Below are positions 9,327 to 19,300 of a DNA stretch of 64,000 nt, piece after piece (positions within the stretch are counted from its first letter, which is position 1; each line of letters begins with the position of its first letter). Location of the stretch: the NCBI RefSeq assembly GCF_004784475.1, contig NZ_SRRT01000001.1, positions 1,054,001 through 1,118,000 on the forward strand, read 5' to 3'. The notes beneath the pieces were generated by a model. That model made no database searches, was not told the origin of the DNA, and was given only the letters and a program-made list of their open reading frames with translations. The stretch is from Streptomyces bauhiniae (lineage in GTDB: Bacteria; Actinomycetota; Actinomycetes; Streptomycetales; Streptomycetaceae). A program made the translations under genes and the position numbers.

Positions 9327-10163
9327 ATGGCGAACTACACCGCCGCCGACGTCAAGAAGCTCCGTGAGCTCACCGGCGCCGGCATGATGGACTGCAAGAA
9401 GGCGCTGGACGAGGCCGAGGGCAACGTCGAGAAGGCCGTCGAGGCGCTGCGCATCAAGGGCCAGAAGGGCGTCGCCAAGCGTGAGGGCCGCTCCGCCGAG
9501 AACGGCGCCGTGGTCTCCATCATCGCCGACGACAACTCCGAGGGTGTCCTCGTCGAGCTGAAGTGCGAGACGGACTTCGTCGCCAAGGGTGACAAGTTCC
9601 AGGCCGTGGCCAACGCCATCGCCGAGCACGTCGCCAAGACCTCCCCGGCCGACATCGAGGCGCTCCTCGCCTCCGAGATCGAGCCCGGCAAGACCGTCCA
9701 GGCGTTCGTGGACGAGGCCAACGCCAACCTCGGCGAGAAGATCGTCCTGGACCGCTTCGCGCAGTTCACCGACGGCTACGTCACCGCGTACATGCACCGC
9801 ACGATGCCCGACCTGCCCCCGCAGATCGGTGTCCTCGTCGAGCTGGACAAGCCCAACGCCGAGGTCGCCAAGGGCATCGCCCAGCACATCGCCGCCTTCG
9901 CGCCGAAGTACCTCTCCAAGGAGGACGTGCCGGCCGAGGTCGTCGAGTCCGAGCGTCGCATCGCCGAGGAGACCACCCGCGCCGAGGGCAAGCCCGAGGC
10001 CGCGATCGCCAAGATCGTCGAGGGTCGTCTCAACGGCTTCTTCAAGGACGCCACGGTGCTCGGCCAGCCGTACGCGCTGGACAACAAGAAGTCCGTCCAG
10101 AAGGTGCTGGACGAGGCCGGTGTCACCCTGAAGCGCTTCTCGCGCATCAAGGTCGGCATCTGA
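9327..10163 (+). CDS. tsf: translation elongation factor Ts
   Basis: A 278-residue EF-Ts, the nucleotide exchange factor for EF-Tu. The N-terminal signature [16 protein letters not shown] and the second signature ([14 protein letters not shown]) are present. Length is normal for actinobacteria. It lies downstream of rpsB in the classic rpsB-tsf arrangement, separated by 147 bases that contain two hairpins. Confidence 0.96.
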   Translation: MANYTAADVKKLRELTGAGMMDCKKALDEAEGNVEKAVEALRIKGQKGVAKREGRSAENGAVVSIIADDNSEGVLVELKCETDFVAKGDKFQAVANAIAEHVAKTSPADIEALLASEIEPGKTVQAFVDEANANLGEKIVLDRFAQFTDGYVTAYMHRTMPDLPPQIGVLVELDKPNAEVAKGIAQHIAAFAPKYLSKEDVPAEVVESERRIAEETTRAEGKPEAAIAKIVEGRLNGFFKDATVLGQPYALDNKKSVQKVLDEAGVTLKRFSRIKVGI

Positions 10164-10264
10164 GTCCGTACCGCGATCGACGCGCGACCCCGATAGGGTC
10201 GACAGCAGTCGTCCGCGCAGACCGCCGCCCGTGGCTGTGCGGCGGACGGCAGCAGATCTGACGA

Positions 10265-10317
10265 GGAGGCCATTGCCGCGCAAGGGAGCGAGAAGCGACC
10301 CACCGGCAATGGCCTTC
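10265..10317 (+). terminator. strong hairpin (terminator or attenuator) upstream of pyrH
   Basis: A 14-bp stem with one G-T wobble, whose core GGCCATTGCCG pairs with CGGCAATGGCC. The loop is 25 bases, and the right arm runs into TTCTTC. It lies between tsf and pyrH and could terminate the rpsB-tsf transcript or attenuate pyrH. Confidence 0.7.
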
Positions 10318-10353
10318 TTCGTATGTGCAACACGTGAAAGAGGCGGGATCTCC

Positions 10354-11112
10354 ATGACCACCAAGGCCCAGAAGAGCGACGACGGCAAAGTAAGCGGCCG
10401 GTTTCTGCTGAAGCTGTCCGGAGAGGCCTTCTCCGGCGGCGGTGGCCTCGGCGTCGACCCGGACGTGGTGCACAAGATCGCCCGCGAGATCGCCGCCGTC
10501 GTGCGTGACGGCGCGGAGATCGCGGTCGTGATCGGCGGCGGCAACTTCTTCCGCGGCGCCGAGCTGCAGCAGCGCGGCATGGACCGGGCCCGCTCCGACT
10601 ACATGGGCATGCTCGGCACCGTGATGAACTGCCTCGCCCTCCAGGACTTCCTGGAGAAGGAGGGCATCGACAGCCGCGTGCAGACCGCCATCACCATGGG
10701 CCAGGTCGCCGAGCCGTACATCCCGCTGCGCGCCGTGCGCCACCTGGAGAAGGGCCGCGTGGTCATCTTCGGTGCCGGGATGGGCATGCCGTACTTCTCC
10801 ACCGACACCACCGCCGCCCAGCGCGCCCTGGAGATCGACGCCGAGGCGCTGCTCATGGGCAAGAACGGGGTGGACGGGGTCTACGACGCCGACCCCAAGA
10901 CCAACCCCGACGCCGTCAAGTTCGACGCGCTCGGCTACGGCGAGGTCATCACCCGTGACCTCAAGGTCGCCGACGCCACCGCCGTCACCCTGTGCCGCGA
11001 CAACAGCCTGCCGATCGTCGTCTTCGAGCTGCTGGCCGAGGGCAATATCGCGCGGGCCGTCAAGGGTGAGAAGATCGGCACGCTCGTGGGTGACGAGGGC
11101 AGCCGGGACTGA
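10354..11112 (+). CDS. pyrH: UMP kinase
   Basis: A 252-residue bacterial UMP kinase, which phosphorylates UMP to UDP with ATP and feeds pyrimidine nucleotide pools. Amino-acid-kinase motifs [24 protein letters not shown] and the nucleotide-binding [13 protein letters not shown] are visible. ATG 10354 is preceded by GGCGGGA; the frame is open further back through the leader hairpin, so a longer start is possible but unlikely. It is followed after 179 bases by frr, the usual order. Confidence 0.95.
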   Translation: MTTKAQKSDDGKVSGRFLLKLSGEAFSGGGGLGVDPDVVHKIAREIAAVVRDGAEIAVVIGGGNFFRGAELQQRGMDRARSDYMGMLGTVMNCLALQDFLEKEGIDSRVQTAITMGQVAEPYIPLRAVRHLEKGRVVIFGAGMGMPYFSTDTTAAQRALEIDAEALLMGKNGVDGVYDADPKTNPDAVKFDALGYGEVITRDLKVADATAVTLCRDNSLPIVVFELLAEGNIARAVKGEKIGTLVGDEGSRD

Positions 11113-11291
11113 CCGGCGACCCCGCGCCACCGGCGCGACCCGTCCGGGGCAAGGACGGGACGCGCCCCGGCCGGGGGATGGACAATGTCCTGCCGGTCGG
11201 GAACCGTGCAGGAAGCAGACGCGACGCAGCCGGCCCGCCGCCCGAACGGGCATCGCGGCCGGGCCTTACTCAAGACACGCAGGAGCAAGTG

Positions 11292-11849
11292 GTGATCGAA
11301 GAGACCCTCCTCGAAGCCGAGGAGAAGATGGAGAAGGCCGTCGTGGTCGCCAAGGAGGACTTCGCCGCGATCCGCACCGGCCGTGCGCACCCCGCGATGT
11401 TCAACAAGATCGTGGCGGACTACTACGGTGCCCCGACGCCGATCAACCAGCTCGCCTCGTTCTCCGTGCCGGAGCCGCGCATGGCCGTGGTGACCCCGTT
11501 CGACAAGAGCGCGCTGCGCAACATCGAGCAGGCGATCCGGGACTCCGACCTGGGCGTCAACCCCAGCAACGACGGCAACATCATCCGTGTGGTGTTCCCC
11601 GAGCTGACCGAGGAGCGCCGCCGCGACTACATCAAGGTCGCCAAGCACAAGGCCGAGGACGCCAAGGTCTCGATCCGCTCCGTGCGCCGCAAGGCCAAGG
11701 ACGCCATCGACAAGCTGATCAAGGACGGCGAGGTCGGCGAGGACGAGGGCCGCCGCGCCGAGAAGGAGCTCGACGACCTGACCGCCAAGTACGTGGCGCA
11801 GGTGGACGAGCTCCTCAAGCACAAGGAAGCGGAGCTGCTCGAAGTCTGA
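11292..11849 (+). CDS. frr: ribosome recycling factor
   Basis: A 185-residue RRF, which with EF-G splits ribosomes after termination. The family signature is seen in [14 protein letters not shown] and [19 protein letters not shown] 11292 is the best start because AGGAG ends six bases before it; an adjacent GTG at 11289 is too close. The stop codon shares a base with the cdsA start (TGATG), indicating coupling. Confidence 0.95.
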   Translation: MIEETLLEAEEKMEKAVVVAKEDFAAIRTGRAHPAMFNKIVADYYGAPTPINQLASFSVPEPRMAVVTPFDKSALRNIEQAIRDSDLGVNPSNDGNIIRVVFPELTEERRRDYIKVAKHKAEDAKVSIRSVRRKAKDAIDKLIKDGEVGEDEGRRAEKELDDLTAKYVAQVDELLKHKEAELLEV

Positions 11850-12889
11850 TGAGCGACTCTTCCTGGGGGGCGCCGCCGCAGGCGGGGCAGGCCGGGTACT
11901 GGGGGCCCACCGCGGGTGGGCCACTCCAGGGGGCTGTCACGGCGGGTCCCGCATACGATGCGCCCGAGGCGCAGCAGACTCGCCCCATGCCCAGCGTGCC
12001 CGACGTACCCGCGTATGGCGGAGACCAGGACGACGACCCGATGCCCGACGCCCCTCAGCCGGTGCCCGTGCCGAAGAAGACCGCGGGCCGTGACCTGAGC
12101 GCGGCCATAGGCGTCGGCGTGGGGCTCGGCGTGGTCATCATCGCCTCGCTCTTCGTCGTCAAGGCTGTCTTCGTCGGTGTGGTCGCCGTCGCGGTGGTCG
12201 TCGGTCTGTGGGAGCTGACCAGCCGGCTCCAGGAGCGCAAGGGGATCAAGGCACCCCTGGTGCCGCTCGCGGTGGGCGGTGCGGCCATGGTCGTCGCCGG
12301 GTACGCGCGCGGCGCCGAGGGTGCCTGGGTCGCCATGGCGCTCACCGCGCTGGCGGTGTTGGTCTGGCGGATGACGCAGCCGCCGGAGGGCTACCTCAAG
12401 GACGTCACGGCCGGTGTCTTCGCCGCGTTCTACGTGCCGTTCCTGGCGACCTTCGTGGCGATGATGCTCACCGCCGGCGACGGTGCCTGGCGGGTGCTGA
12501 CGTTCCTGGTCCTCACCGTGGTCAGCGACACCGGCGCGTACGCGGTCGGCTGGCGCTTCGGCAAGCACAAGCTCGCTCCGCGCATCAGCCCCGGCAAGAC
12601 GCGCGAGGGCCTGATGGGCGCGGTCGCCTTCGCCATGGTCGCGGGCGCGCTGTGCATGCAGTTCCTCATCGACGACGGCGCCTGGTGGCAGGGCCTGATC
12701 CTCGGCCTCGCGGTCGCGTGCAGTGCCACGCTGGGCGACCTCGGCGAGTCCATGATCAAGCGCGACCTCGGCATCAAGGACATGGGCACCCTCCTCCCCG
12801 GCCACGGAGGAATCATGGACCGCCTGGACTCCTTGCTCCCTACGGCCCCGGTGGTGTGGCTGCTGCTGGTGGCGTTCGTGGGGTCCTGA
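11849..12889 (+). CDS. cdsA: phosphatidate cytidylyltransferase
   Basis: A 346-residue CDP-diacylglycerol synthase, which makes CDP-DAG for phospholipid synthesis in the cytoplasmic membrane. The first 75 residues are a proline-rich cytoplasmic extension common in Streptomyces. About seven membrane segments follow, and the family signature lies near the C-terminus (SMIKRDLGIKDMG followed by LPGHGGIMDRLD, with the essential acidic residues). It overlaps frr by one base. Confidence 0.94.
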   Translation: MSDSSWGAPPQAGQAGYWGPTAGGPLQGAVTAGPAYDAPEAQQTRPMPSVPDVPAYGGDQDDDPMPDAPQPVPVPKKTAGRDLSAAIGVGVGLGVVIIASLFVVKAVFVGVVAVAVVVGLWELTSRLQERKGIKAPLVPLAVGGAAMVVAGYARGAEGAWVAMALTALAVLVWRMTQPPEGYLKDVTAGVFAAFYVPFLATFVAMMLTAGDGAWRVLTFLVLTVVSDTGAYAVGWRFGKHKLAPRISPGKTREGLMGAVAFAMVAGALCMQFLIDDGAWWQGLILGLAVACSATLGDLGESMIKRDLGIKDMGTLLPGHGGIMDRLDSLLPTAPVVWLLLVAFVGS

Positions 12890-12906
12890 GCCCGTCTACG
12901 GTCTCT

Positions 12907-12937
12907 GGGCCCCGCTCTCTTTCCGAGAGCGGGGCCC
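12907..12937 (+). terminator. terminator after cdsA
   Basis: A perfect 13-bp stem (GGGCCCCGCTCTC pairing with GAGAGCGGGGCCC) with a 5-base loop, 18 bases after the cdsA stop. It stands between cdsA and a convergent small gene, so it can serve both strands. Confidence 0.85.
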
Positions 12938-13021
12938 ACTGCGTTGTCCGCTTACTCCGGCTGCCGCTTCTTGACGCTGCGCCGTTCGACAAACCGTCTT
13001 CCGCCCGCAGGAGACCGTTGA

Positions 13022-13249
13022 TCACGCGAACGGCGACAGGCCCCTGTCCTCCAGGTGGGCGAGCAATGATTCAAGGCATGCGTCTGCCGTGGCCAGGTCG
13101 GCACGGAAGAACGAATCCTCGCCGAACGGCCCACCGCTGACGATGACCATCCATGCGGTCCGCTGTTCAACCATGCGGTCACCGTCGGCCTTGAAGACCG
13201 TCGTGACTCCGCGCTCGGCCAGCCACTCCATCAGCTCCAGCAGGTCCAC
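13022..13249 (-). CDS. small hypothetical protein
   Basis: A 75-residue protein without recognised domain, signal or membrane segment. It begins MDLLELMEWLAERGV and contains a plausible beta-rich centre (TAWMVIVSGGPFGEDS). GTG 13249 has GGAGG seven bases upstream, better spaced than GTG 13255. It faces cdsA across a shared terminator and lies just outside the left repeat of the integrated element, so it belongs to the backbone. Confidence 0.6.
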   Translation of the reverse strand: MDLLELMEWLAERGVTTVFKADGDRMVEQRTAWMVIVSGGPFGEDSFFRADLATADACLESLLAHLEDRGLSPFA

Positions 13250-13376
13250 TCGCACCCCTCCGGAGAGATCGTCTCATCCCTGGAGCACGCGCCCCTGTGC
13301 TGCAAGGCTGATCAGAGCTGACGGCCGACACTTACGGGTGACCACCCCCACCCCGCTCCGGCCCGGGCACCCCAAG

Positions 13377-13420
13377 TCGATCTGAGACACTGGTACCACC
13401 ATGCCCAAGCCCGGAGAACT
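13377..13420 (+). repeat. left attachment repeat (attL) of the rlmN element
   Basis: A 44-bp sequence repeated exactly at 21086-21129, where it covers the rlmN start codon and its first codons. Here it is followed by unrelated bases, giving only a 13-codon stub (MPKPGELVLRAAR). A paired direct repeat flanking an integrase is the hallmark of site-specific integration. Confidence 0.85.
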
Positions 13421-13524
13421 GGTGTTGCGCGCAGCTCGCTGACGCTGTGACCGGCACTCTTGGGTGTGTAGAACATGGCCGTGTCGGGGCTCGGGCCGTG
13501 TCCGGGCCGTCGGAGCATGGCTAA

Positions 13525-13549
13525 GCCCGCCCCATCTTACGGAGCGGGC
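13525..13549 (-). terminator. possible terminator for the small membrane gene
   Basis: A short hairpin, GCCCGC pairing with GCGGGC around a 13-base loop, just beyond the stop of the minus-strand gene at 13558. Confidence 0.4.
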
Positions 13550-13557
13550 CGATGCCG

Positions 13558-13869
13558 TCAGATCCGGCGGCGGGTTGCCACCATGTAGCAGACCAGCGGC
13601 AGGATGGCCGCCAGGGAAAGAAGCGCGGCGGTCATCTGCCACGGCAGTCCGAGGCCGGCCACTTCGAGAGCCTTGGCCATGACCGGCGGTCCGATCACGG
13701 TTCCGCAGATGCCGAAGGCAAGGTGGCTCGTCTCCAGCATGCGCCCCGCTTCTCCACTCGGAACGGCCGCAGTGAAGGTCGGGCCACTACGAGTGGTCGT
13801 GATCTTGACGTAGGCGGCGGCGCTGGGTTCGTCGCTGCTGTTGAACGGGATCACTTCGTTAGAACTCAT
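13558..13869 (-). CDS. small hypothetical membrane protein
   Basis: A 103-residue protein starting MSSNEVIPFN. The first half is polar; the second half has two hydrophobic stretches (about residues 50-72 and 78-97, including TAALLSLAAILPLVCYMV) and ends in arginines, so it is likely a two-pass membrane protein. The minus-strand frame is open well upstream of this ATG, but the upstream part looks non-coding. Family not recognised. It lies between the left repeat and the integrase. Confidence 0.55.
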   Translation of the reverse strand: MSSNEVIPFNSSDEPSAAAYVKITTTRSGPTFTAAVPSGEAGRMLETSHLAFGICGTVIGPPVMAKALEVAGLGLPWQMTAALLSLAAILPLVCYMVATRRRI

Positions 13870-14302
13870 TGTGGGCTTTCTGAGGCCCGGTTCACGTTGG
13901 TCCAGGCGCTTTGCCTGGGTAGTAACCGTTCCTCCGCCCGGTACGTCATCTAGCACCCTGTAGCTAGATCGGGACCGGACGTAGCCACGCGGTGAGCTCC
14001 ATGGTGTACCCCCCCTTCGAGTCTCAGCAGGTGCTCGCACCTGCGCTAACTATCGAGGCAAGATCCCCCCGAGTTGGTGTTCTGTGTCTATCAACGGGCC
14101 CTCCTCTCGCATCGCATGGAGTTGGCTGACTGGGGCGCGGTCTGATGGACCGTCTCAGTCAGCTTGGGCACACCGTAACACCACCAGGTGCGTTATTGCA
14201 CCTGGATATGGCATGGTGGGTGTTAGAAGCTGGACCTGAGCGCGTCATCTAGGTGCGTACGCGCACTAAGATCAGCAAGGTTGAAGAGGAAGGGAGGTGT
14301 CT
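13870..14302. other. divergent intergenic region in the element
   Basis: 433 bases between two divergent genes, with lower GC than the backbone. No gene is apparent. It holds the inverted repeat listed separately and a weaker one around 14253-14266 (GTGCG ... CGCAC), close to the start of the ribbon-helix-helix gene. Confidence 0.4.
14184..14205. promoter_or_regulatory. perfect inverted repeat, candidate operator
   Basis: CCAGGTGC, six bases (GTTATT), then GCACCTGG: 8-bp perfect arms about 100 bases upstream of the ribbon-helix-helix gene. Its symmetry and location suit autoregulation by that small DNA-binding protein; this is inferred. Confidence 0.45.
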
Positions 14303-14533
14303 ATGGCTTCGGTGAAGAGTCGCCTGCCGGCGAACGAGAGGTACTCAGTCACGCTCGTGCCCCCGGCAGTGGAAGCCATCAATAAGCTCGTGGAGGCAAC
14401 AGGGCTGACCAAGACAGACGTGATCAACAGAGCGGTGCAGGTTTACGCCTTCTTGGAAGAGCGCATGGGTGAAGGTAACGATGTTGTGCTGCGCAGCCCT
14501 GACGGCGAGTACGAGCGTGTCCACATCGTGTAG
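14303..14533 (+). CDS. ribbon-helix-helix (CopG/Arc-like) protein
   Basis: A 76-residue protein with the pattern of a ribbon-helix-helix DNA-binding protein: a short beta strand (RYSVTLVPPAV) followed by two helices (EAINKLVEATG, KTDVINRAVQVYAFLEERM). The C-terminal tail is short. ATG 14303 has an excellent AGGGAGG site. It may regulate the element or be the antitoxin-like half of a pair, but no toxin partner is evident next to it. The candidate operator lies upstream. Confidence 0.7.
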   Translation: MASVKSRLPANERYSVTLVPPAVEAINKLVEATGLTKTDVINRAVQVYAFLEERMGEGNDVVLRSPDGEYERVHIV

Positions 14534-14623
14534 GAAGCGGAAGACCGGTTCCGCGCCAGCCAGATATGCATATGCCGGGTGGAGCGACACTTTGAGGTGT
14601 TGCCCCACCCAGCAGGTGCGATG

Positions 14624-15890
14624 CTATGTATTGGCCTTACGAAGCAGGATCGCGTCAACAGCCTTCCGAGTACGCTCCTGGCTCGACGGCATCAGATGCG
14701 CGTACACCCGCAGCGTCAGCCCAGGGTCGGCGTGTCCCAGGTACTCGCTCACGGCCTTGATGCTTTCGCCGGCGTCCAGAAGTGCCTCAGGGCGTGCATG
14801 CCGTGCTCATGGGCGGACGGGTTACTTGGCGTTCCCTCCGGCGTCCGAGATCAGACCGACCGACGCGAGGGCGGGCTTCCACTCCTGGATGTTGAAGTTG
14901 CTGCGCCAGACCAGCCCGCTTGCGGTGTTCGTGAACAGGAGACGGGCAGACACCTTCGGGCCGTCCGGCTTGCGCCAGGGCAACGTGATCTCGACCGGCT
15001 TGAAGGCGCCAAGGTGAGCCCGCAGGGCCTCAGCCACCGAGGGCGGTAACGGCACGTCCCGCTCCTTGTTGCACTTGGGCGGAGCGAACACCGCCTTGTT
15101 GCACTTGGGCGGAGCGAACACCGCCTTTTCTCGGATCAGCTTCACCTGCCGGACGACCCGGATGATGCCGCCGTCGAAGTCGAGCGCATCCTCCGCCAAC
15201 CTCACGATCTCGCCTTGACGAAGCCCGCACCCGGCGCCCACGTCCACGATGGGCCGGTAACGCTGGGGGAGCGCTGCACGAACTGCCTCAACCTGGGCAG
15301 GCAACCACGGCACAACACGGCGTTGCTCAACGGCCGGCGGACGGACGGACTTCGCGGAGCACGGGTTCCGGGGCAGCAGCCCGTCGTCGACGGCCGCACT
15401 GAGGACGGCCCGCACGCCGCCGTAGAGGTTCCTTGCGTAGCCGCCACTCACGGCCGGGTCGTTCTCCAGCGCGTTCACCAGGCCCCGGACGTGTTCCGGG
15501 CGGAACGAGTCCAGCGGCCGAGAGCCCGATCAGGCGAAACGCGTGCAGGCGTAACCGCTGATCGACGACCACCACACTGGCCGGGTCGATGCCGTGGGTC
15601 TTGAGCCACTTCTCGGCGTAGCTCTTGAAGGTGATCTGGGCTGCACGCGGGTCGATGTACCGACCGCGGGACATGTCCGAGGCGATCCCGGTGAGCCACT
15701 GCTCGGCGAGCCGCTTCTGGCGGTCCGGGAAGCTCTTGGACTTCTCGGTTCCGTCCGGGCCGACGTACCAAGCCCGGTAGCACAGGCCGGTGCCGTGCCG
15801 GTCGGTCTTGACCTTGCGGCTCTTACCGTCCGGGCCGGTCTGGCGAGGGCCGCGACATCGGCCTCAGGCCGATTTGCAGCTCGGCGCACA
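14624..15890 (-). pseudogene. tyrosine-recombinase integrase, multiply frameshifted
   Basis: Segments of one phage-type integrase are read in different frames. The N-terminal arm and core-binding part (DGTEKSKSFPDRQKRLAEQW, then ITFKSYAEKWLKTHGID) runs to LRLHAF. An extra G then shifts the frame, and it resumes as RPLDSFRPEHVRGLVNALEN. The catalytic first Arg is in GCGLRQGEIVRL. After GGNAK one extra A creates a stop, and the +1 frame continues SAHEHGMHALRHF. About 16 bases are then missing before LDAGESIKAVSEYLGHADPG and the catalytic Tyr in TLRVYAHLMP. A 30-bp in-frame tandem duplication adds further damage. The original enzyme presumably recombined the rlmN site. Confidence 0.85.
15064..15127 (-). 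repeat. 30-bp tandem duplication inside the integrase
   Basis: The period is exactly 30 over 64 bases, duplicating the ten residues AVFAPPKCNK without a frame change. It is not expected in the family and looks like slippage in a gene no longer under selection. Confidence 0.8.
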
Positions 15891-15897
15891 TCCATGA

Positions 15898-16074
15898 TCA
15901 ACGAGTACGAAGCCACCAGTCCAGGACGGCGATGGCGACGGCTCCGGTGGAGCCGGCGAAGCCGAGGACGGCGCGGCGGCCGGCTTCTCGCCACAGCGTC
16001 TGCGGGCGGGGCCGCGGGCCAGCGGGCGGGGTCGTGGAGCGGGTGGTGGCGGGCTTACGGCGGCGGTTGGCCAT
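15898..16074 (-). CDS. small basic protein with a hydrophobic C-terminus
   Basis: A 58-residue protein starting MANRRRKPATTRST. The basic, proline-rich first half is followed by a hydrophobic segment ending in VLDWWLRTR, so it may be a small tail-anchored membrane protein. AGGGGGA lies upstream of the ATG. Similar small genes accompany integrases in Streptomyces integrative elements, which is why I keep it despite its size; no function is known. A longer reading frame over the same bases (15864-16166) is judged to be a shadow. Confidence 0.5.
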   Translation of the reverse strand: MANRRRKPATTRSTTPPAGPRPRPQTLWREAGRRAVLGFAGSTGAVAIAVLDWWLRTR

Positions 16075-16303
16075 GGCGGGTCTTCCCCCTTGTGGCGGTG
16101 TGGATGGTGGTGCGCCGGGCCCGGCGTTGCTTCGAGATTGGCCTCGTGGGAGTGGTCTGGTCTCAAGGGCGGGGTGGGTGAGGCAGGTTGGGTACTAACC
16201 TGCTGGTCCGCACTGGTGCGGTACGGCTGCCCGATCCACCCGTTTCAGGCAGCCGGGGGCTGCCGGGTGGCGAGACAGGGTCGGCATCAGGGGGGAAGAA
16301 GCT

Positions 16304-19300
16304 GTGGGAGTTCACCGCGAGACGCTTTACCGGCGGCTGCGCACGCTGCGCACCGAGGCGGAGGCCGCGTACCGCGAGCGGCACGGGTCCGGTGGTCTTC
16401 AGGCGCCGCTGGAGCAGCAGGTCCGCAGGACTGGGCTGCCGGGTACATCGACGTTCGAGGGGAAGGTGGCCAGCCGGTGGGCTCCGAAGGGCATAGCGTC
16501 CTTCAACACTCCACAGCCGGACAGTTTCGAGCAGGTCCTGGCCCTGGTCGCGGTCTGGGAGTCCTGGACTGATGCCCGGACACTCGACTCGGACGGCCGG
16601 GTCCGCCCAGCCTGGCTCGCATCAGAGGCTCGCAGAGACTGGCAGCTGCTGCTGGACAGCGCCTGGCAGGAGACCGCCGACGGCCGGCGCCGTACTCCCA
16701 CCGCACCCGGTATGGAGGCCGAGGCGGATGCTGCTGTGGCCCGCTACTTCGAGCGCCTGGTCGTGACGTGCGGGCGGCTGAACCTCGATGTCCTGGGTGG
16801 GAGTGAGCGGGCGGGTGAGCAGCCCATGATCCGGCTGCGGCAGGTGTTCGAGGCCCCGCCGGCGTCGTGGGACCCGCCGAAGCCGGAATTGCCAGCGCGG
16901 CTCTGGCAGGAACTGGTGGAGCGCGGCGAGGTGCCGGCGGAGGAGTTGCCTCCGGGGCTGCGGGCGGAGCAGGTCAAGGAGTGGCGTAAGACACGGGTGG
17001 AGCGGCCGCCGGTGCCGGTCCTCGAGGCGGTTGCCTCAGCTCAGGGCCAGCGACTGGTGCTGCTGGGCGATCCGGGGGCAGGCAAGTCGACGCTGTCGCG
17101 GTTTCTGGCGCTGGCGATCGCCGGCGGGCTGGAGGAGGTGCCCGCCGAGCTGCGCGGTCTGGTGGAGGCGGGCACGGTGCCGGTGGTCGTGGAGCTGCGG
17201 CACCTCGCCGACGAGAGGTGGCGGGGCCGGACGGTGGAGGACTTCTGGGAAGAGTTCGACAACATCGAACGCATGTGCCTACCGCGGAACGTCTTCGAGT
17301 ACCTGTTGGAGCGCACGCACCGGCCGGTGCTGGTGGTCTTCGACGGCTTGGACGAGATCTTCGACCCCGGTCGGCGGGCTGCTGTCGCCCGGCAGGTGGC
17401 GGCATTCGCCGAAGTTCACGAGCACGTGCGGGTCATCGTCACCTCGCGCGTCATCGGCTTCACCCGCGAGGTGTTCGCCAACGCCGGGTTCGCCCAGGCC
17501 AAGCTGGAGGACCTTCCCCGGCGGCAGATCGAGTCGTTCATCCGGCGCTGGTATATCGCTGCCCACCGCGACGACCTCAACGAGGCCTCCCGCCTCAGCG
17601 AACGCCTCATCAACGCCGTGCGCGGATTCACGTCCGTGGCGGAGTTGGCGGGCAACCCCTTGCTGCTGACCATCTTGGCCTCCATCGGCCTGGGTACCAC
17701 CATCCCCCGCGACCGTCGCGAGGTCTACCGGCACGCGGTCGACGTCCTCACCAGCCGTTGGGACCGCGACGCCAAACATCTTCCCCTCCCCCGCCAAGAC
17801 CACCCCGATGTCGCCGCCGCCATCGATGAACTCGACATGGGCCTGCTCCAAGAGCTCCTCCAACGCCTCGCCCGCCGCCTGCAGGAGAGCGCGGGCAGCC
17901 CCGAGGGCAGCCCCCTCATCCCCCGCGGCGACCTCACAGACATGATCGCCGAGTATGTCGTCACCGACATGAACTACCCGCATCACGTCGGCCGCATCGT
18001 CGCCGGCGCCGTGGTCACCCGGCTACACGAGCGGGCCTTCCTCTTGCACCCCCACGGCGCCGGCATGTACGGCTTCGTGCACCGCACCTTTCTCGAATAT
18101 CTCGCCGCACGTGAACTCAACCGACGCTACGCGGGCCGCGAATGGTCCCCCGAAGAGCTCATCGACATGCTCGCCGACCGCGCCACCAACCCCGTCTGGC
18201 ACGAAGTCATCCTGCTATTCATCGGCGAGATCAGCAGCCAGGCGGAAGCCGAACACGCCACCTTCATCGCCCGCCTGCTCCACATGCACCGCCGGCGCAG
18301 CACCCCCGCCTACCGTCAAACAAACGGCAGTACAAAGTTTCTGGAGCTTGCCATCCGTGTGCTTGCCGAAGCCCACCGGATTCCCCGCGCACCCGCCAGA
18401 CCCGGGAAGCATCCCGAACGATCACTTGCCATCCAGAGCAACGCCGTGATCGACACCCTCACCGCCCACCTCTCGGACTTCCCATGGGCCACGCTGACTG
18501 GCGCTGTGCCTGCGATGATGTCCTTCCCCTGGTCATGGACCGGCCGCGAGCGCTACCAGCGCTGGCACCGTACAGAAATTCCCTCCGATTCGGGAGATGG
18601 GAAGGACGTCCTTGCAGCGTCGCTGTGCCGTACGCCTCAGGAGGCCGGCCGTCTGGCTCGAGTCCCATGGGGGTACTGGACGGGAAATGCCGCTGTACGG
18701 GTGCTGGGGGAGCGGTGGCCCGACAGGGACGACACCTACACCGCCATCCTTAACACCGCCCGCGACACCAACGCCAGCGGTTACGCCCGCAGCACGGCCC
18801 TGGAGGTGCTGGGGGAACGGTGGCCCGACCGGGACGACACCTACACCACAGCCCTCGATGCCGCCCGCGACACCAACGCCAGCAACACCACCCGCAGCAC
18901 CGCCCTGGAGGTGCTGGGGGAACGGTGGCCCGACCGGGACGACACCCATACCGCAGTCCTCAACACCGTTCACGACACCAACGCCAGCACACCTGACCGC
19001 GATGCCGCCCTGCGGGTGCTGGCCCAACGGTGGCCCAACCGGGGCGACACCTACACCACCGTCCTCGAGGCCGCCCGCGACCGCGACTCCAACTCACGCG
19101 ACGTCGCCGCGCAGGCGCTGGGGGAGCGGTGGCCCGACCGGGACGACACCTACACCACAGTCCTCGAGGTCGCCCGCGACACTAGCGACAACGCCAGCGA
19201 CTACGGCAGCGGCTATGCCCGCAGCACTGCCCTGGAGGCGCTGGGGGAGCGGTGGCCGGACCGGGACGACACCTACACCGCAGTCCTCGATGCCGCCCGC

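Noticed and set aside
15864-16166. A 100-codon minus-strand frame beside the integrase
   Set aside because: The adjacent frame encoding the 58-residue protein has a better ribosome-binding site and more natural composition.
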